Below, piece after piece: positions 51,606 to 61,470 of a stretch of 64,000 nt of DNA. The translations under genes were made by a program, and so were the position numbers. The stretch comes from Streptomyces sp. Je 1-369 (GTDB lineage: Bacteria > Actinomycetota > Actinomycetes > Streptomycetales > Streptomycetaceae): positions 5,513,501-5,577,500 of the forward strand of contig NZ_CP101750.1 of assembly GCF_026810505.1 (NCBI RefSeq), given 5' to 3'. The notes below the pieces were generated by a model. The model searched no databases. It worked only from the letters and a program-made list of their open reading frames with translations, and was not told where the DNA came from. Numbering within the stretch: position 1 is the first letter of the stretch; each line of letters starts with the position of its first letter.

Positions 51606-54600
51606 TCAGCGCCGCTCCGGTACGTCCACCCCCATGACCTCCCGCGCGTGCCGGCTCGGCACCATCCCCAGGCGCCAGGCCTGCCAGCCCGCCTCCAGGT
51701 CCGCGCCGCGCTCCAGGAGCAGGGCGTACGCCTGGACGCACTCGGTGAGCTTGCCGTCGCGCGTCGGGTGGTCGTCGCGGGAGAGCTGATTCAGCTCCTC
51801 CTGGGCGACCGCCGTGCCGATCTCCCAGCCGCCCGGCGAGGCGTACGGCAGCAGGGTGCAGCGCAGGAAGCGGGCCCAGTCGCCGCCGCGGCGGTCGCCG
51901 TACGAGGCGAAGAGCTCGATGGCCTCGTCGCACAGGGCGAGCGCCTGCTGACTGCGGTTGTTGCCCGCGTCCACGACCACCAGCTCCAGGCACGTCCAGG
52001 CCTCGCCGTGCGCGACGCCGATGCGCTGGAAGTCGGCGCGGGCGTCCACCAGGAGCTGGCGTGCGAAGCCGGAGTTGCGCAGCGAACCCGTCTGCGCGGC
52101 GCGCAGATCGCGGGTGGCGCGCGCCGAGTGGTGCCGGGCGCAGGCCAGGCCGTACACGTCCCGCATCCGGGAGAACATCGTGCGGGCCCGCTCCAGGTCG
52201 CGCACCGCCTGGTCGAGGCTGCCCGCCTCCTCCAGGGACTGGCCCAGGTAGTACAGGGACCACGCCTCGCCGCGCGCGTCGTCGTTGTCGCGGTGCCGGG
52301 ACACCGCCTGGCGCAGTCCGTCGACGGCCGGTGAGGGGTCGCCGTCGACGAGGCGGGCCCGGGCCAGCTGGGTCATGGCCCAGGCCTCGCCGCGCTGGTC
52401 GCGGGTGCGGCCGTACAGCTCGAGGGCGTCGCGCAGCTCGCCCTCCGCGCGCGGTACGTCGCCCATGCGCAGGCAGAGCTGGCCGAGCTGGAAGTGCGTC
52501 CAGGCCTCGCCGTGCACCGAGCCGCTCGCGCGGTGCAGGGTGAGCGCCGTGTCCAGCATGTCGAGGGCGTGCGCGAGGTGGGCGCGGTCCCGCTCGACCG
52601 CCGCGAGCGCGTGCAGCGTCCAGGCGCGGTCGCCCGCCAGCTCGTCGGCCGCCTGCAGATCGAGCGCCTCGGTGAGCCGTGCGGCGGCCTCCGTCAGATT
52701 GCCCTGGTGGTGGAGTGTGATGCCGAGGGAGCCGAGCGCGCGGGCGGCGGCCGCGTCCTGGTGGGCCTCGAAGTACAGGTCGACGACGGAGTTGAGTGTC
52801 GTACGCGACTGGTCGAGCTCGCCGAGCTGGCGGGCGGCGATGCCGGTGCGCCACTGCACGCTGCGGCCGAGGAGGCCCTGGTCGATGGCCTGGGTGAGTT
52901 CGTTGATCTCGCCGAGCCGGTAGAGGTCGCCGCGGAGCAGGCAGTAGTCGCACAGGGCGCCCAGGAGGTTGAGCACGGCCCGCTGGTCGACGCCCTCCGC
53001 GTGCCGCAGCGCCGCCGTGATGAACGTCGACTCGTCGTCGAGCCAGCGCAGCGCCGCTTCGAGGGAGGTGAACCCGTGCTGCCCGGCTGCGCCCTTCAGA
53101 AGAGTGTCGGCGCGGGTGGACGTCTTGCCGTCGACCAGGCGGATCACGGTGTCGGCCAGCTCCCCGTAGCTGGCGATGAGGCGTTCCTGGGCGGCCGTGC
53201 GCTCGGCGGGCTCCTCCTCGTCGAGGAGGCGGGTGCGGGCGAAGGAACGGACGACGTCGTGCAGGCGGTAGCGGCTGCCGGGCGGAGCCTCGGTGCCTTC
53301 GCGGTCGCGGGGGCGGGGCATTTCGACGAGCCCCGCGCGGGACAGGGCGGTCAGCTGCCGGGCCGCCTCCTGCTCGTCGGTGCCGAGCAGCGCCGCCGCG
53401 GCGGCCGCGCCCAGCGAGGCGCGCCCAGCGAGCGCCAGGCGCCGCAGCAGCCGCCTGGCCTGCTCGGACTGGTCGGCGTAGCGCAGCCACAGGACGCGCT
53501 CGACGGGGCCGACCTTGTCCGCGGGGCCGTACGCCGACAGGTCCGATGCGAGCAGGCTCGGTGTCCGCGGGCCGAGCGAGGAGCCCGCGGCGCGCAGCGC
53601 CAGCGGCAGACCGCCGCACAACTCCCTTATCGTGTCGGCGGATGCGGCGTCGTAGGGCCCGGAGGCGTCCTCCGCGGAGGCGCGGAGCAGCTCCTCGGCG
53701 CCCGCTTCGTCCAGCGCCTCGACCGGCAGCGTGTGCACCCACGCGGGCAGGTCGCCGGGCAGCTCGAGGGGCTCCCTGGCGGTGACGAGGACGAGGCTGT
53801 CCGAGCGCTCGGGGACCAGGGTGCGGACCTGCTCGGCGTCGCTGGCGTCGTCGAGGACGATCGTCACCGCGAGGCCCGTCAGGTACTGGTGGTAGAGCTC
53901 GCTGAGCCGCTTGAGCTGCTGCTCCTGGGATGCGCGCTCACGGAAGAGCAGCTGCTCGCGCGGGGCGCCCAATCGATTCAGCAGGTGCAGGAGCGCGTCG
54001 CGGGTGGACATCGGGGACTCCTGCGGGGTGTCGCCGCGCAGGTCCACGACGCACGCGCCGCGGAACTGGTCCCGCAGGTCGTGCGCCGCGCGCACCGCCA
54101 GCGAGGTCCGCCCCGAGCCCGGCACGCCGTGCAGCACGACGACCGTGGGCCGGGTATCGGTGCTGGCGCGCGCCGCGTGCACCCACTGCGCGATCCGCCC
54201 CAGCTCGGCCCTGCGGCCCACGAAGGGCGCCGTCGTCTCGGTGAGTTGGGTGAAGGACTGCTCCAGGACGCTGCGCCTGCGTGCCGCCGCGCTCTTGTCC
54301 GTACCGCGCAGCTGCGGCGCCGCCTTCTTCGCCGTGTGCGCGCCGGTCGACGCGGCGAGGACCCGCTGCTGGTCCAGGAAGGGCCGGATGCCGCGCACCT
54401 CAAGGGCCGTCAGCCACTGCAACCGCAGCTGCTCGGGCCCGCCCGGCCTGCTGAGCTCGCCCGCGCGGCGGCTGGCCGCCGGGACGTGGGAGGCCGTCAC
54501 CTTCACGACGGTGGCCGCCGCGCCCGCCACGGCGACGACCGCGCCGGTGCCGAGGGCCGTGCCGACGCTCGTGCCGAACGACAGGTCGGAGACCCCGGCC

Positions 54601-54872
54601 GCGAGCGCCGCAACCACCGCGACGAGGAGCGGAGTTCCCGCCCCCTCCCGCGCGTACCGCTGCTTGAAGCTCAGCCGCCCGGCCTCCGCCTCGTCGAGCG
54701 CGCCGCTGTACGCGCCGTACTCCTCCGCCGCCGTCTGAGCCATGGCGTCCAGCGCGCCGCGCGCCCGCGAAAGCAGCACGCCCCCGTCGACGCGCCCGCC
54801 CGAACGACGGACCTCGTCCTCCACGGCCCGTACCAACAGCCGCTCGGCCTCGGCCCGATGGCTGTCCCGCAT
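51606..54872 (-). CDS. Membrane-anchored STAND ATPase with NB-ARC and TPR domains
   Basis: A 1088-residue protein. Residues 1-90 are helical and soluble; two hydrophobic segments follow ([13 protein letters not shown] and [18 protein letters not shown]), then an NB-ARC ATPase with P-loop [13 protein letters not shown] near 252 and Walker [11 protein letters not shown]. About 500 residues of TPR-type repeats at the C-terminus carry recurring GEAW motifs. The P-loop lysine is Arg. Such proteins act as signal switches or AfsR-like regulators, but there is no DNA-binding domain. ATG at 54872 with GGAGGGGG upstream. Confidence 0.87.
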   Translation of the reverse strand: MRDSHRAEAERLLVRAVEDEVRRSGGRVDGGVLLSRARGALDAMAQTAAEEYGAYSGALDEAEAGRLSFKQRYAREGAGTPLLVAVVAALAAGVSDLSFGTSVGTALGTGAVVAVAGAAATVVKVTASHVPAASRRAGELSRPGGPEQLRLQWLTALEVRGIRPFLDQQRVLAASTGAHTAKKAAPQLRGTDKSAAARRRSVLEQSFTQLTETTAPFVGRRAELGRIAQWVHAARASTDTRPTVVVLHGVPGSGRTSLAVRAAHDLRDQFRGACVVDLRGDTPQESPMSTRDALLHLLNRLGAPREQLLFRERASQEQQLKRLSELYHQYLTGLAVTIVLDDASDAEQVRTLVPERSDSLVLVTAREPLELPGDLPAWVHTLPVEALDEAGAEELLRASAEDASGPYDAASADTIRELCGGLPLALRAAGSSLGPRTPSLLASDLSAYGPADKVGPVERVLWLRYADQSEQARRLLRRLALAGRASLGAAAAAALLGTDEQEAARQLTALSRAGLVEMPRPRDREGTEAPPGSRYRLHDVVRSFARTRLLDEEEPAERTAAQERLIASYGELADTVIRLVDGKTSTRADTLLKGAAGQHGFTSLEAALRWLDDESTFITAALRHAEGVDQRAVLNLLGALCDYCLLRGDLYRLGEINELTQAIDQGLLGRSVQWRTGIAARQLGELDQSRTTLNSVVDLYFEAHQDAAAARALGSLGITLHHQGNLTEAAARLTEALDLQAADELAGDRAWTLHALAAVERDRAHLAHALDMLDTALTLHRASGSVHGEAWTHFQLGQLCLRMGDVPRAEGELRDALELYGRTRDQRGEAWAMTQLARARLVDGDPSPAVDGLRQAVSRHRDNDDARGEAWSLYYLGQSLEEAGSLDQAVRDLERARTMFSRMRDVYGLACARHHSARATRDLRAAQTGSLRNSGFARQLLVDARADFQRIGVAHGEAWTCLELVVVDAGNNRSQQALALCDEAIELFASYGDRRGGDWARFLRCTLLPYASPGGWEIGTAVAQEELNQLSRDDHPTRDGKLTECVQAYALLLERGADLEAGWQAWRLGMVPSRHAREVMGVDVPERR

Positions 54873-54986
54873 ATGGGTTCCCCCTCCGAGAGCAACAGTT
54901 CCCTGCGGCCACAAGTGTCCTGCCTACGGGGCGCGGGCGCGAGGGCGTCCGTGGATCAGGGCCGGGTGTGCGCGAGGATGGGGGGC

Positions 54987-57008
54987 ATGCCGAACCGACT
55001 GGCCCAAGAGACGTCCCCCTACCTCCTGCAGCACGCCGACAACCCCGTCGACTGGTGGCCCTGGTCGGCAGAGGCCTTCGATCAGGCGCGCGAGCGGGGT
55101 GTGCCGGTGCTGCTGAGCGTCGGCTACAGCAGCTGCCACTGGTGCCACGTCATGGCGCACGAGTCCTTCGAGGACGAGGCGACCGCCGCGCTCATGAACC
55201 GGAACTTCGTGAACATCAAGGTCGACCGCGAGGAGCGGCCCGACGTCGACGCCGTCTACATGGAGGCCGTGCAGGCCGCGACGGGCCAGGGCGGCTGGCC
55301 CATGACCGTCTTCCTCACGCCCGACGCCGAGCCGTTCTACTTCGGTACGTACTTCCCGCCGGAGCCGCGGCACGGGATGCCCTCCTTCCCGCAGGTCCTC
55401 GACGGCGTCCACCGGGCGTGGACGGACCGGCGCGGTGAGGTCGACGAGGTGGCGGGGAAGATCGTGCGGGACCTGGGGGAGCGGCAGCTCACCCACAACA
55501 CCGACGAGCGGCCCGGCGAGGACGAGCTGGCGCAGGCGCTGCTCGGGCTCACCCGGGACTACGACGCGACGCACGGCGGTTTCGGCGGTGCCCCGAAGTT
55601 CCCGCCGTCCATGGTCATCGAGTTCCTGCTGCGGCACTACGCGCGCGTGGGCGCCGAGGGCGCGTTGCAGATGGCGGCCGACACGTGCGAGCGGATGGCG
55701 CGCGGCGGCATCTACGACCAGCTGGGCGGCGGTTTCGCGCGGTACTCCGTGGACCGCGAGTGGGTGGTGCCGCACTTCGAGAAGATGCTGTACGACAACG
55801 CGCTGCTGTGCCGTGCGTACGCCCATCTGTGGCGGGCCACGGGCTCGGAGCTTGCACGCCGCGTCGCCCTGGAGACGGCGGACTTCATGGTCCGCGAACT
55901 CCGCACCAACGAGGGCGGGTTCGCCTCCGCGCTCGACGCGGACAGCGAGGACCCGGTGACGGGCGCGCACGTCGAGGGCGCGTACTACGTATGGACTCCT
56001 CAGCAGTTGCGTGACGTCCTCGGCGAGGACGACGCGGAGCTGGCGATGGCCTGCTTCGGGGTGACGGAGGAGGGCACCTTCGAGAAGGGTGCCTCCGTGC
56101 TGCAACTGCCGCGCACGGAGGGGCCGGTGGCGGACGCCGCACGGCTCGCCGCGATCCGGGAGCGGCTCCTCGCGGCGCGTGCCGAGCGGCCCGCCCCCGG
56201 CCGTGACGACAAGGTGGTCGCCGCGTGGAACGGCCTGGCCGTCGCCGCGCTCGCCGAGGTCGGCGCGTACTTCGACCGGCCGGACCTGATCGCGGCCGCG
56301 GTGGGCGCGGGCGACCTTCTCGTACGTCTCCACATGGACCCGCGCGCCCGTCTCGCCCGTACCTCCAAGGACGGCAGGGCCGGGGCCAACGCGGGCGTCC
56401 TGGAGGACTACGCCGACGTCTCGGAGGGCTTCCTCGCGCTGGCCGCGGTCACCGGCGAGGGCGTGTGGCTGGAGTTCGCCGGGTTCCTCCTCGACCACGT
56501 CCTCGCGCAGTTCGTGGACGCGGAGAGCGGCGCGCTGTACGACACGGCGGCCGACGCGGAGCAGCTCATCCGCCGCCCGCAGGACCCCACCGACAACGCG
56601 GCGCCCTCCGGCTGGACGGCGGCGGCGGGCGCGCTCCTCTCCTACGCGGCGCACACGGGCGCCGAGCCCCACCGCACCGCGGCGGAGCGCGCACTCGGCA
56701 TCGTCAAGGCACTCGGCCCCCGCGTGCCGCGCTTCATCGGCCACGGCCTCGCGGTCGCGGAGGCCGCGCTCGACGGCCCGCGCGAGGTGGCGGTCATCGG
56801 CGACGTCCTGGGCGACCTGCACCGCACGGCGCTGCTCGGCACGGCGCCGGGAGCGGTCGTCGCGGCGGGCCCGGAGGGCGGCACGGAACTCCCGCTCCTC
56901 GCCGACCGCCCGCTGGTCGACGGCGCCCCCGCGGCGTACGTCTGCCGTGGCTTCGTCTGCAGCGCGCCGACGACGGATCCGGCGGTGCTGGCGGAACAGC
57001 TGTCGTAG
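54987..57008 (+). CDS. YyaL/DUF255 thioredoxin-like protein
   Basis: A 673-residue protein. The N-terminal thioredoxin fold has C50-H-W-C53 in [18 protein letters not shown], preceded by the family's [21 protein letters not shown]. The rest is an (alpha/alpha)6 barrel related to N-acylglucosamine 2-epimerases and cellulases ([32 protein letters not shown]). Widespread; the reaction is unknown. ATG at 54987; 54978 adds three residues. Divergent from the STAND gene. Confidence 0.92.
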   Translation: MPNRLAQETSPYLLQHADNPVDWWPWSAEAFDQARERGVPVLLSVGYSSCHWCHVMAHESFEDEATAALMNRNFVNIKVDREERPDVDAVYMEAVQAATGQGGWPMTVFLTPDAEPFYFGTYFPPEPRHGMPSFPQVLDGVHRAWTDRRGEVDEVAGKIVRDLGERQLTHNTDERPGEDELAQALLGLTRDYDATHGGFGGAPKFPPSMVIEFLLRHYARVGAEGALQMAADTCERMARGGIYDQLGGGFARYSVDREWVVPHFEKMLYDNALLCRAYAHLWRATGSELARRVALETADFMVRELRTNEGGFASALDADSEDPVTGAHVEGAYYVWTPQQLRDVLGEDDAELAMACFGVTEEGTFEKGASVLQLPRTEGPVADAARLAAIRERLLAARAERPAPGRDDKVVAAWNGLAVAALAEVGAYFDRPDLIAAAVGAGDLLVRLHMDPRARLARTSKDGRAGANAGVLEDYADVSEGFLALAAVTGEGVWLEFAGFLLDHVLAQFVDAESGALYDTAADAEQLIRRPQDPTDNAAPSGWTAAAGALLSYAAHTGAEPHRTAAERALGIVKALGPRVPRFIGHGLAVAEAALDGPREVAVIGDVLGDLHRTALLGTAPGAVVAAGPEGGTELPLLADRPLVDGAPAAYVCRGFVCSAPTTDPAVLAEQLS

Positions 57009-57029
57009 GCCGCCGGTTAGGGTCCCCGC

Positions 57030-57347
57030 ATGGTGCGTCTGAAGATAGAGATAGCCGTCCCGGAGAGCCACGTGGAGCAGGTCATCGACGCGCTCCACGC
57101 GGCCGGTGCGGGGCGGGTCGGGGATTACGCGCGGTGTGCGAGCTGGTGGCCCGTCAACGGGACGTGGCTGCCGCTGCCGGGCGCCGATCCCTACGACGGG
57201 GAGGTCGGCGTCGTGCAGCGGGGCGCGGAGTGCCGGGTGGAGTCCGTGTGCGGCCAGGAGCAGGCTCGCGCCGTCCTCGAGGCGGTGCGGGCGGCCCACC
57301 CGTACGAGGAAGCCGTGATCAACTTCCTGCCGCTGTACGAGCCGTGA
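57030..57347 (+). CDS. NIF3/YqfO C-terminal-like (PII-fold) protein
   Basis: A 105-residue protein equal to the inserted domain of YqfO/NIF3 proteins: LKIEIAVPESHVEQVIDALHAAGAGRVGDYARC, then the core ending AAHPYEEAVINFLPL with the HPYEE signature. Free-standing versions are common; the ligand is unknown. 21 bp after the yyaL-like gene. Its end overlaps the convergent Mut7-C gene by 29 bp. Confidence 0.9.
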   Translation: MVRLKIEIAVPESHVEQVIDALHAAGAGRVGDYARCASWWPVNGTWLPLPGADPYDGEVGVVQRGAECRVESVCGQEQARAVLEAVRAAHPYEEAVINFLPLYEP

Positions 57348-58089
57348 GGTCGGCCGTCCCCGCGTCGCCGAACTCCTCCATCGCCCGCCGCACGATTCCT
57401 TCGAGGCGGTCGTGGTGGGCGCCGCGCCAGAAGACGCGGTCGCAGGACCCGCACTGCGCGAACACGTCGTACGTGCCGCGGGTGCCGCCCTCCAGGCGGT
57501 CCGCCACCTCGTCCTTCGTGGCCGGGCGCAGCGTGCCGTTGCAGGCGCTGCAACGGGTCCAGGGGCGCAGTTCCGGGGCGAAGCGGCCGAGGACGTCGCG
57601 GAGTTGGTCGTCGGGGCGGTCGCTGTAGACGTACGCCCCCGCCCACAGCTCCCGGCGCCGGAGCAGGCCGCGGTCGCGGCTCAGCAGGACCCGCTGCTCG
57701 GCCGCCGAACGCGCGGCGAGGGCCGGGTCGCCGATGTCCGTGCTCTCGTACGCCGCGTCGACACCCAGGAGGCGCAGGCGGCGGGCGAGCGTGCCGAGGT
57801 GGACGTCGAGGAGGAAGCGGAGCGGGGCGCCCGGCACCTCCTGGGGGCGGGTCACCGCGCGGACGGTGACGCTCTCGCCCGCCGCGGGGATGTGCCCGAC
57901 CGCCACCTCGCGGCCGTCGACCACCAGCGCGCCGACCTCCGTCAGCGGGACGCCGAGCGACTCGACGACGTGCCCGAGCGTGGACGCGCCGTCCGTAACG
58001 GCCCGCGTGGGGCCGCCCCTTCGCCCGTGCGGGACGAAGATCCCCAGCTCGGGGGCGAAGGCGAGGAGGATCTCCGGACCGTTCATCAT
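57319..58089 (-). CDS. Mut7-C RNase domain protein with ubiquitin-like N-terminus
   Basis: A 256-residue protein. The N-terminal ~85 residues look like a ubiquitin-fold (ThiS/MoaD) domain. The Mut7-C PIN-like nuclease domain follows (RFLLDVHLGTLARRLRLLGVDA, LLSRDRGLLRR) and ends in a zinc ribbon with CSAC near 178 and CGSC near 211. A ribonuclease role is suggested for the family. ATG at 58089 or 58086. Confidence 0.9.
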   Translation of the reverse strand: MMNGPEILLAFAPELGIFVPHGRRGGPTRAVTDGASTLGHVVESLGVPLTEVGALVVDGREVAVGHIPAAGESVTVRAVTRPQEVPGAPLRFLLDVHLGTLARRLRLLGVDAAYESTDIGDPALAARSAAEQRVLLSRDRGLLRRRELWAGAYVYSDRPDDQLRDVLGRFAPELRPWTRCSACNGTLRPATKDEVADRLEGGTRGTYDVFAQCGSCDRVFWRGAHHDRLEGIVRRAMEEFGDAGTADLTARTAAGS

Positions 58090-58145
58090 GCGGTCAGGAT
58101 GGCACGCCGGGTGCGGTGACGACGCGGGTTTTTCCCCGCCCCTCA

Positions 58146-58180
58146 CGCGTGCCCTCCCTCGTGCCCTCCCTCGTGCCCTC
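58146..58180. repeat. Tandem CGTGCCCTCCCT repeat
   Basis: Three nearly identical 12-bp units (CGTGCCCTCCCT, CGTGCCCTCCCT, CGTGCCCTCACG) run into the 3' end of the TetR gene. Together with the flanking ACGCGTG they may act as a weak terminator or simply reflect slippage. Confidence 0.6.
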
Positions 58181-58841
58181 ACGCGTGCCCGCCCGCGTCG
58201 GCGGGTCCCGCGAACCCCGCCGTCAGCACGTCCAGCGTCCGGTCGACCAGCGAGGGCAGGTCGTCCTCGTGGTCGCGCTCCGCCCAGTACGCCGCGGTCT
58301 CGGTGAGCGCGCCGATCAGGCCCATGGAGAAGGCCCGCACCTCCAGGTCGCCGGGGTCACGCCCGGTGCGCTCGGCGATGACCCGGCACAGGATGCCGCC
58401 GGTGACCGACATGCTCTCCAGCATCCGCGAGCGCACCGCGGGCACCTCGAGCATCAGCCTCGTCCGCAGCCTGGAGACCTCCGGCTCCTCCGCGAAGCCG
58501 AAGGCGACGGCCCGCCGCAGCACGAGCCGCAGCGACTCCACGATCGGCTCGTCCGCGGGCCGCTCCCGCAACTGCGTCTCCAGGAACGGGTCGAACTCAT
58601 CCGTGAGGACGATGTCCTCCTTGGTCGGGAAGTAGCGGAAGACGGTGGACGGCGAGACCTCCGCCGCCTCCGCGATCTGCTCGACCGTCGTCGCCTCGTA
58701 CCCCTGCTCCCGGATCAGCCGGTACGTCGCGTCCCGGATCGCGAGGCGGGTCTTGAGCTTCTTGCGCTCGCGGAGCCCCGGTAGGGGGGCGCCCGCGGGG
58801 GCGGGGGTACGTGCGGCCGTCATGACGTCATTGTCGGCCAT
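58179..58841 (-). CDS. TetR-family regulator of the adjacent MFS exporter
   Basis: A 220-residue regulator with the DNA-binding domain TRLAIRDATYRLIREQGYEATTVEQIAEAA followed by SPSTVFRYFPTKEDIV, then a ligand domain of the TetR_C_17 style. It overlaps the end of the upstream exporter gene by 14 bp, so pump and regulator are co-transcribed. A perfect 15-bp palindrome just before the exporter start is the likely operator. Confidence 0.93.
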   Translation of the reverse strand: MADNDVMTAARTPAPAGAPLPGLRERKKLKTRLAIRDATYRLIREQGYEATTVEQIAEAAEVSPSTVFRYFPTKEDIVLTDEFDPFLETQLRERPADEPIVESLRLVLRRAVAFGFAEEPEVSRLRTRLMLEVPAVRSRMLESMSVTGGILCRVIAERTGRDPGDLEVRAFSMGLIGALTETAAYWAERDHEDDLPSLVDRTLDVLTAGFAGPADAGGHA

Positions 58842-60345
58842 CGGCCCGCGGCCCGGGCAGCAGTGCCGCCACGCACAGTGCCGTCACCAGCGCGGCGACA
58901 CCGCTGACCAGCATGACGAGGCCCATGCCGTCGAGGTACGCGGAGTCGGCGGACCGCACGAGCCCCGGCGCGCCCAGCCGTTCGGCGACCCCGTGCCCGG
59001 CGACCACCGAGTCACCGGCCGCGTCGGCCGCGGGTCCCGGCAGGCCTCCGGTGTCGAGGCGGCTCGCGTAGGTGCCCGCGAGGAGCGAGCCGAGCATCGC
59101 GATCCCGAGGGCGCTGCCCACCTGCCGTACCGTCATGAGCAGCCCCGTGCCGGATCCCGCCCGCTCCACGGGCAGCGCGCCCAGCGCCGAGTCCATGGAC
59201 GGCACGATGGCGAAGCCGAAACCGAGGCCGGCCACCGAGAGCCACAGCGCGGTGAAGCCGTAGCCGCTGTCGACGTCGGTGCGGCTGCCGAGGATCGCGG
59301 CGAAGGCGAGGACGACGAGCCCGCCGCTGATCACCGCCCGCGCCCCGAACCGCCGCACGACCGGCTCCGCGCCCTTCGCGGCGACCAGCAGCCCGCCCAT
59401 CATCGGCAGCATCCGCAGGCCGGTGCCGAACGCGTCGTTGCCGAGGACCGTCTGAAGGTACTGCGGCAGCACGAACATCAGGCCCGACAGCACGAACATG
59501 ACCAGCGTCGCCGCCATCGTGTTGAGGAAGAAGGCGCGGTTGCGCAGCAGCGTCATGTCGAGCATCGGGCGCGTCATGCGCCGCTCGCGCAGGACGAGCG
59601 CGGTGAGGAGAGTGAGGGCGGCCGCGAGCATGCCGAGGACGAGCGGGTCGCTCCAGCCGCGTCCCGGCGCCTCGATGATGCCGTAGATGAGCGCTCCGAG
59701 TCCGGCGGCGGTCAGGGCCGTGGAGACGGTGTCGACCTTGGGGGACGCGGGGTCGCGGGTCTCGGGCAGCAGGAACAGGCAGGCGGTGAGGCCGATCGCG
59801 ACCATCGGGATGTTGATCAGGAAGATCGACCCCCACCAGAAGTGGTCGAGCAGCCAGCCGCCGATGATCGGTCCGAGCGGCGCGCCGAGCGCGGAGGCGG
59901 CGGAGACGATGCCGACGGCCTTGGTCCGCTCGCCGGGCCCGAACAGCGCGGGCAGCACGGCCATCGCGAGCGGCATGACGAGGGCGCCGCCGACGCCCAT
60001 GACGGCGCGTGCCACGACGACGAGCGAGACGTCGTCGGCGAGGGTGCCGACGACGGAGCCCGCCAGGAAGATCCCCAGGCCGGTCATCAGCATCCGGCGC
60101 CGTCCGAACCGGTCGCCGAGCAGCCCGGCCGGGAGCATCAGTGCCGCGAACACGACGACGTACGCGTCGGCCATCCATTGCTGCTCACCGGTGCTCGCGC
60201 CGAGCTGCGCGGCCATCGTCGGCAGGGCGACGTTGAGGATAGTCATGTCGAAACCGAGCACGAGCATGCTCGCGACCAGGGCGCCGAGCGCCCACCAGCG
60301 GCGGGGGTCCTGCCGCGCGACGGTCGAGGTAGTGACAGTGGCCAT
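58828..60345 (-). CDS. MFS multidrug exporter (DHA2, 14 TM)
   Basis: A 505-residue drug:proton antiporter. The first helix includes LVASMLVLGFDMTILNVALP; motif A is GDRFGRRRML; motif C is SALGAPLGPIIGGWLLDHFWW. About 14 transmembrane segments are visible. The ATG is followed 5' by the palindrome TGAGAGTAACTCTCA, whose near end is 5 nt from the start codon. Substrate unknown. Confidence 0.94.
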   Translation of the reverse strand: MATVTTSTVARQDPRRWWALGALVASMLVLGFDMTILNVALPTMAAQLGASTGEQQWMADAYVVVFAALMLPAGLLGDRFGRRRMLMTGLGIFLAGSVVGTLADDVSLVVVARAVMGVGGALVMPLAMAVLPALFGPGERTKAVGIVSAASALGAPLGPIIGGWLLDHFWWGSIFLINIPMVAIGLTACLFLLPETRDPASPKVDTVSTALTAAGLGALIYGIIEAPGRGWSDPLVLGMLAAALTLLTALVLRERRMTRPMLDMTLLRNRAFFLNTMAATLVMFVLSGLMFVLPQYLQTVLGNDAFGTGLRMLPMMGGLLVAAKGAEPVVRRFGARAVISGGLVVLAFAAILGSRTDVDSGYGFTALWLSVAGLGFGFAIVPSMDSALGALPVERAGSGTGLLMTVRQVGSALGIAMLGSLLAGTYASRLDTGGLPGPAADAAGDSVVAGHGVAERLGAPGLVRSADSAYLDGMGLVMLVSGVAALVTALCVAALLPGPRADGRQ

Positions 60346-60349
60346 GAAA

Positions 60350-60364
60350 TGAGAGTAACTCTCA
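60350..60364. promoter_or_regulatory. Perfect 15-bp palindromic operator for the MFS-TetR operon
   Basis: TGAGAGT-A-ACTCTCA, 7-bp perfect arms, starts 5 bp upstream of the exporter ATG and thus covers its leader. The position is ideal for repression by the TetR protein encoded in the same operon. Confidence 0.7.
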
Positions 60365-60410
60365 AAAGAAGGTTAGTGTCAATATCGGGCCCGTGTGGAG
60401 GCATGAAAAA

Positions 60411-60437
60411 AGTGGCCACGGTCGGACCGCGGCCACT
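60411..60437 (-). terminator. Intrinsic terminator of the hemolysin III gene
   Basis: On the minus strand, AGTGGCCGCGG and CCGTGGCCACT pair around TCCGA with one G-U, followed at once by six T residues, the classical rho-independent form. Confidence 0.88.
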
Positions 60438-60470
60438 CGGGTGGAAGGCTCGGGTGGAAAGGGGGAGGGG

Positions 60471-61187
60471 TCAGCCGTGCTGGTAGGCCACCAGGGAGAT
60501 GCCTACGTAGTGGATGACGAAGGCTGCCAGGGTCAGGGAGTGGAAGACCTCGTGGAAGCCGAAGAACCGGGGGGAGGGGTTGGGGCGCTTGATTCCGTAG
60601 ATCACGCCGCCCACGCTGTAGAGCACGCCGCCGACGACGACCAGGACGAGGACCGCGATGCCGCCCGTTCGCATGAAGTCCGGCAGGAAGAAGACGGCCG
60701 CCCAGCCCATCGCGATGTAGCACGGCGTGTAGAGCCAGCGCGGGGCGCCGACCCAGAAGACGCGGAAGGCGATGCCGGCGAGCGCCGCGCCCCAGATGCC
60801 CCACAGCAGCCACTGGCCCTTCGCCTCGGGCAGGAGCAGCAGGGTCAGCGGGGTGTACGTGCCCGCGATGATCAGGAAGATGTTGGAGTGGTCGAGGCGG
60901 CGCAGCACCGCGTCGGCTCTGGGGCTCCAGTTGCCGCGGTGGTAGAGCGCGCTGATGCCGAACAGCAGGCAGGCGCTGAGGGCGAAGATGCCGCAGGCGA
61001 CCCGGCCGCGGGGGGAGTCCGCGAGGGCGGTGAGCACCAGGCCCGCGATCACCACGGCGGGGAACATGCCCGCGTGCAGCCAGCCGCGCATGGCCGGCTT
61101 CACCGGCAGGGGCATGGAGTCCGGGGACGGGACGAGTGAAGGGTTGTCCGCGGAGTGCGGTGTCGCTTCGGGGACAGGGGCGGTCAT
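60471..61187 (-). CDS. Hemolysin III-family membrane protein
   Basis: A 238-residue seven-helix protein of the PAQR/YqfA family. The conserved motifs are SALYHRGNWSPRADAVLRRLDHSNIFLIIAGTYTPL (split Ser-x3-His and Asp/His) and the C-terminal HEVFHSLTLAAFVIHY, which supply putative metal ligands. True haemolytic activity is unproven in bacteria of this type. ATG at 61187; in-frame starts lie further upstream. Confidence 0.93.
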   Translation of the reverse strand: MTAPVPEATPHSADNPSLVPSPDSMPLPVKPAMRGWLHAGMFPAVVIAGLVLTALADSPRGRVACGIFALSACLLFGISALYHRGNWSPRADAVLRRLDHSNIFLIIAGTYTPLTLLLLPEAKGQWLLWGIWGAALAGIAFRVFWVGAPRWLYTPCYIAMGWAAVFFLPDFMRTGGIAVLVLVVVGGVLYSVGGVIYGIKRPNPSPRFFGFHEVFHSLTLAAFVIHYVGISLVAYQHG

Positions 61188-61470
61188 GACGGCATCGTAC
61201 CGAGGGGCCCGTAAGTCGGACATCAAACGGTTGGTGACCTGGTTGGTCGGCGTCAAACGGACGGATCGGCGCCCACACCCCCGTACCCGTACAAGTGGCG
61301 ATGCTCACGCCGCTCAAGTGTGAAGCCCTCTGGACAGATGCGCGAACGCGTCGGATGATCAAATGAGTGCGGTCGGCACCGGATGAGCGCCAAAGTACGT
61401 ACACGTGAAGCGTCCGGGTCGCAGCCCCCACGGGGCATACATCCCAAAAACCCCTCGATTAGGAGCAATC

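Noticed and set aside
52494..54986. Long upstream extension of the YyaL-like gene
   Set aside because: Would run antisense through the STAND gene; the family N-terminus begins at 54987.
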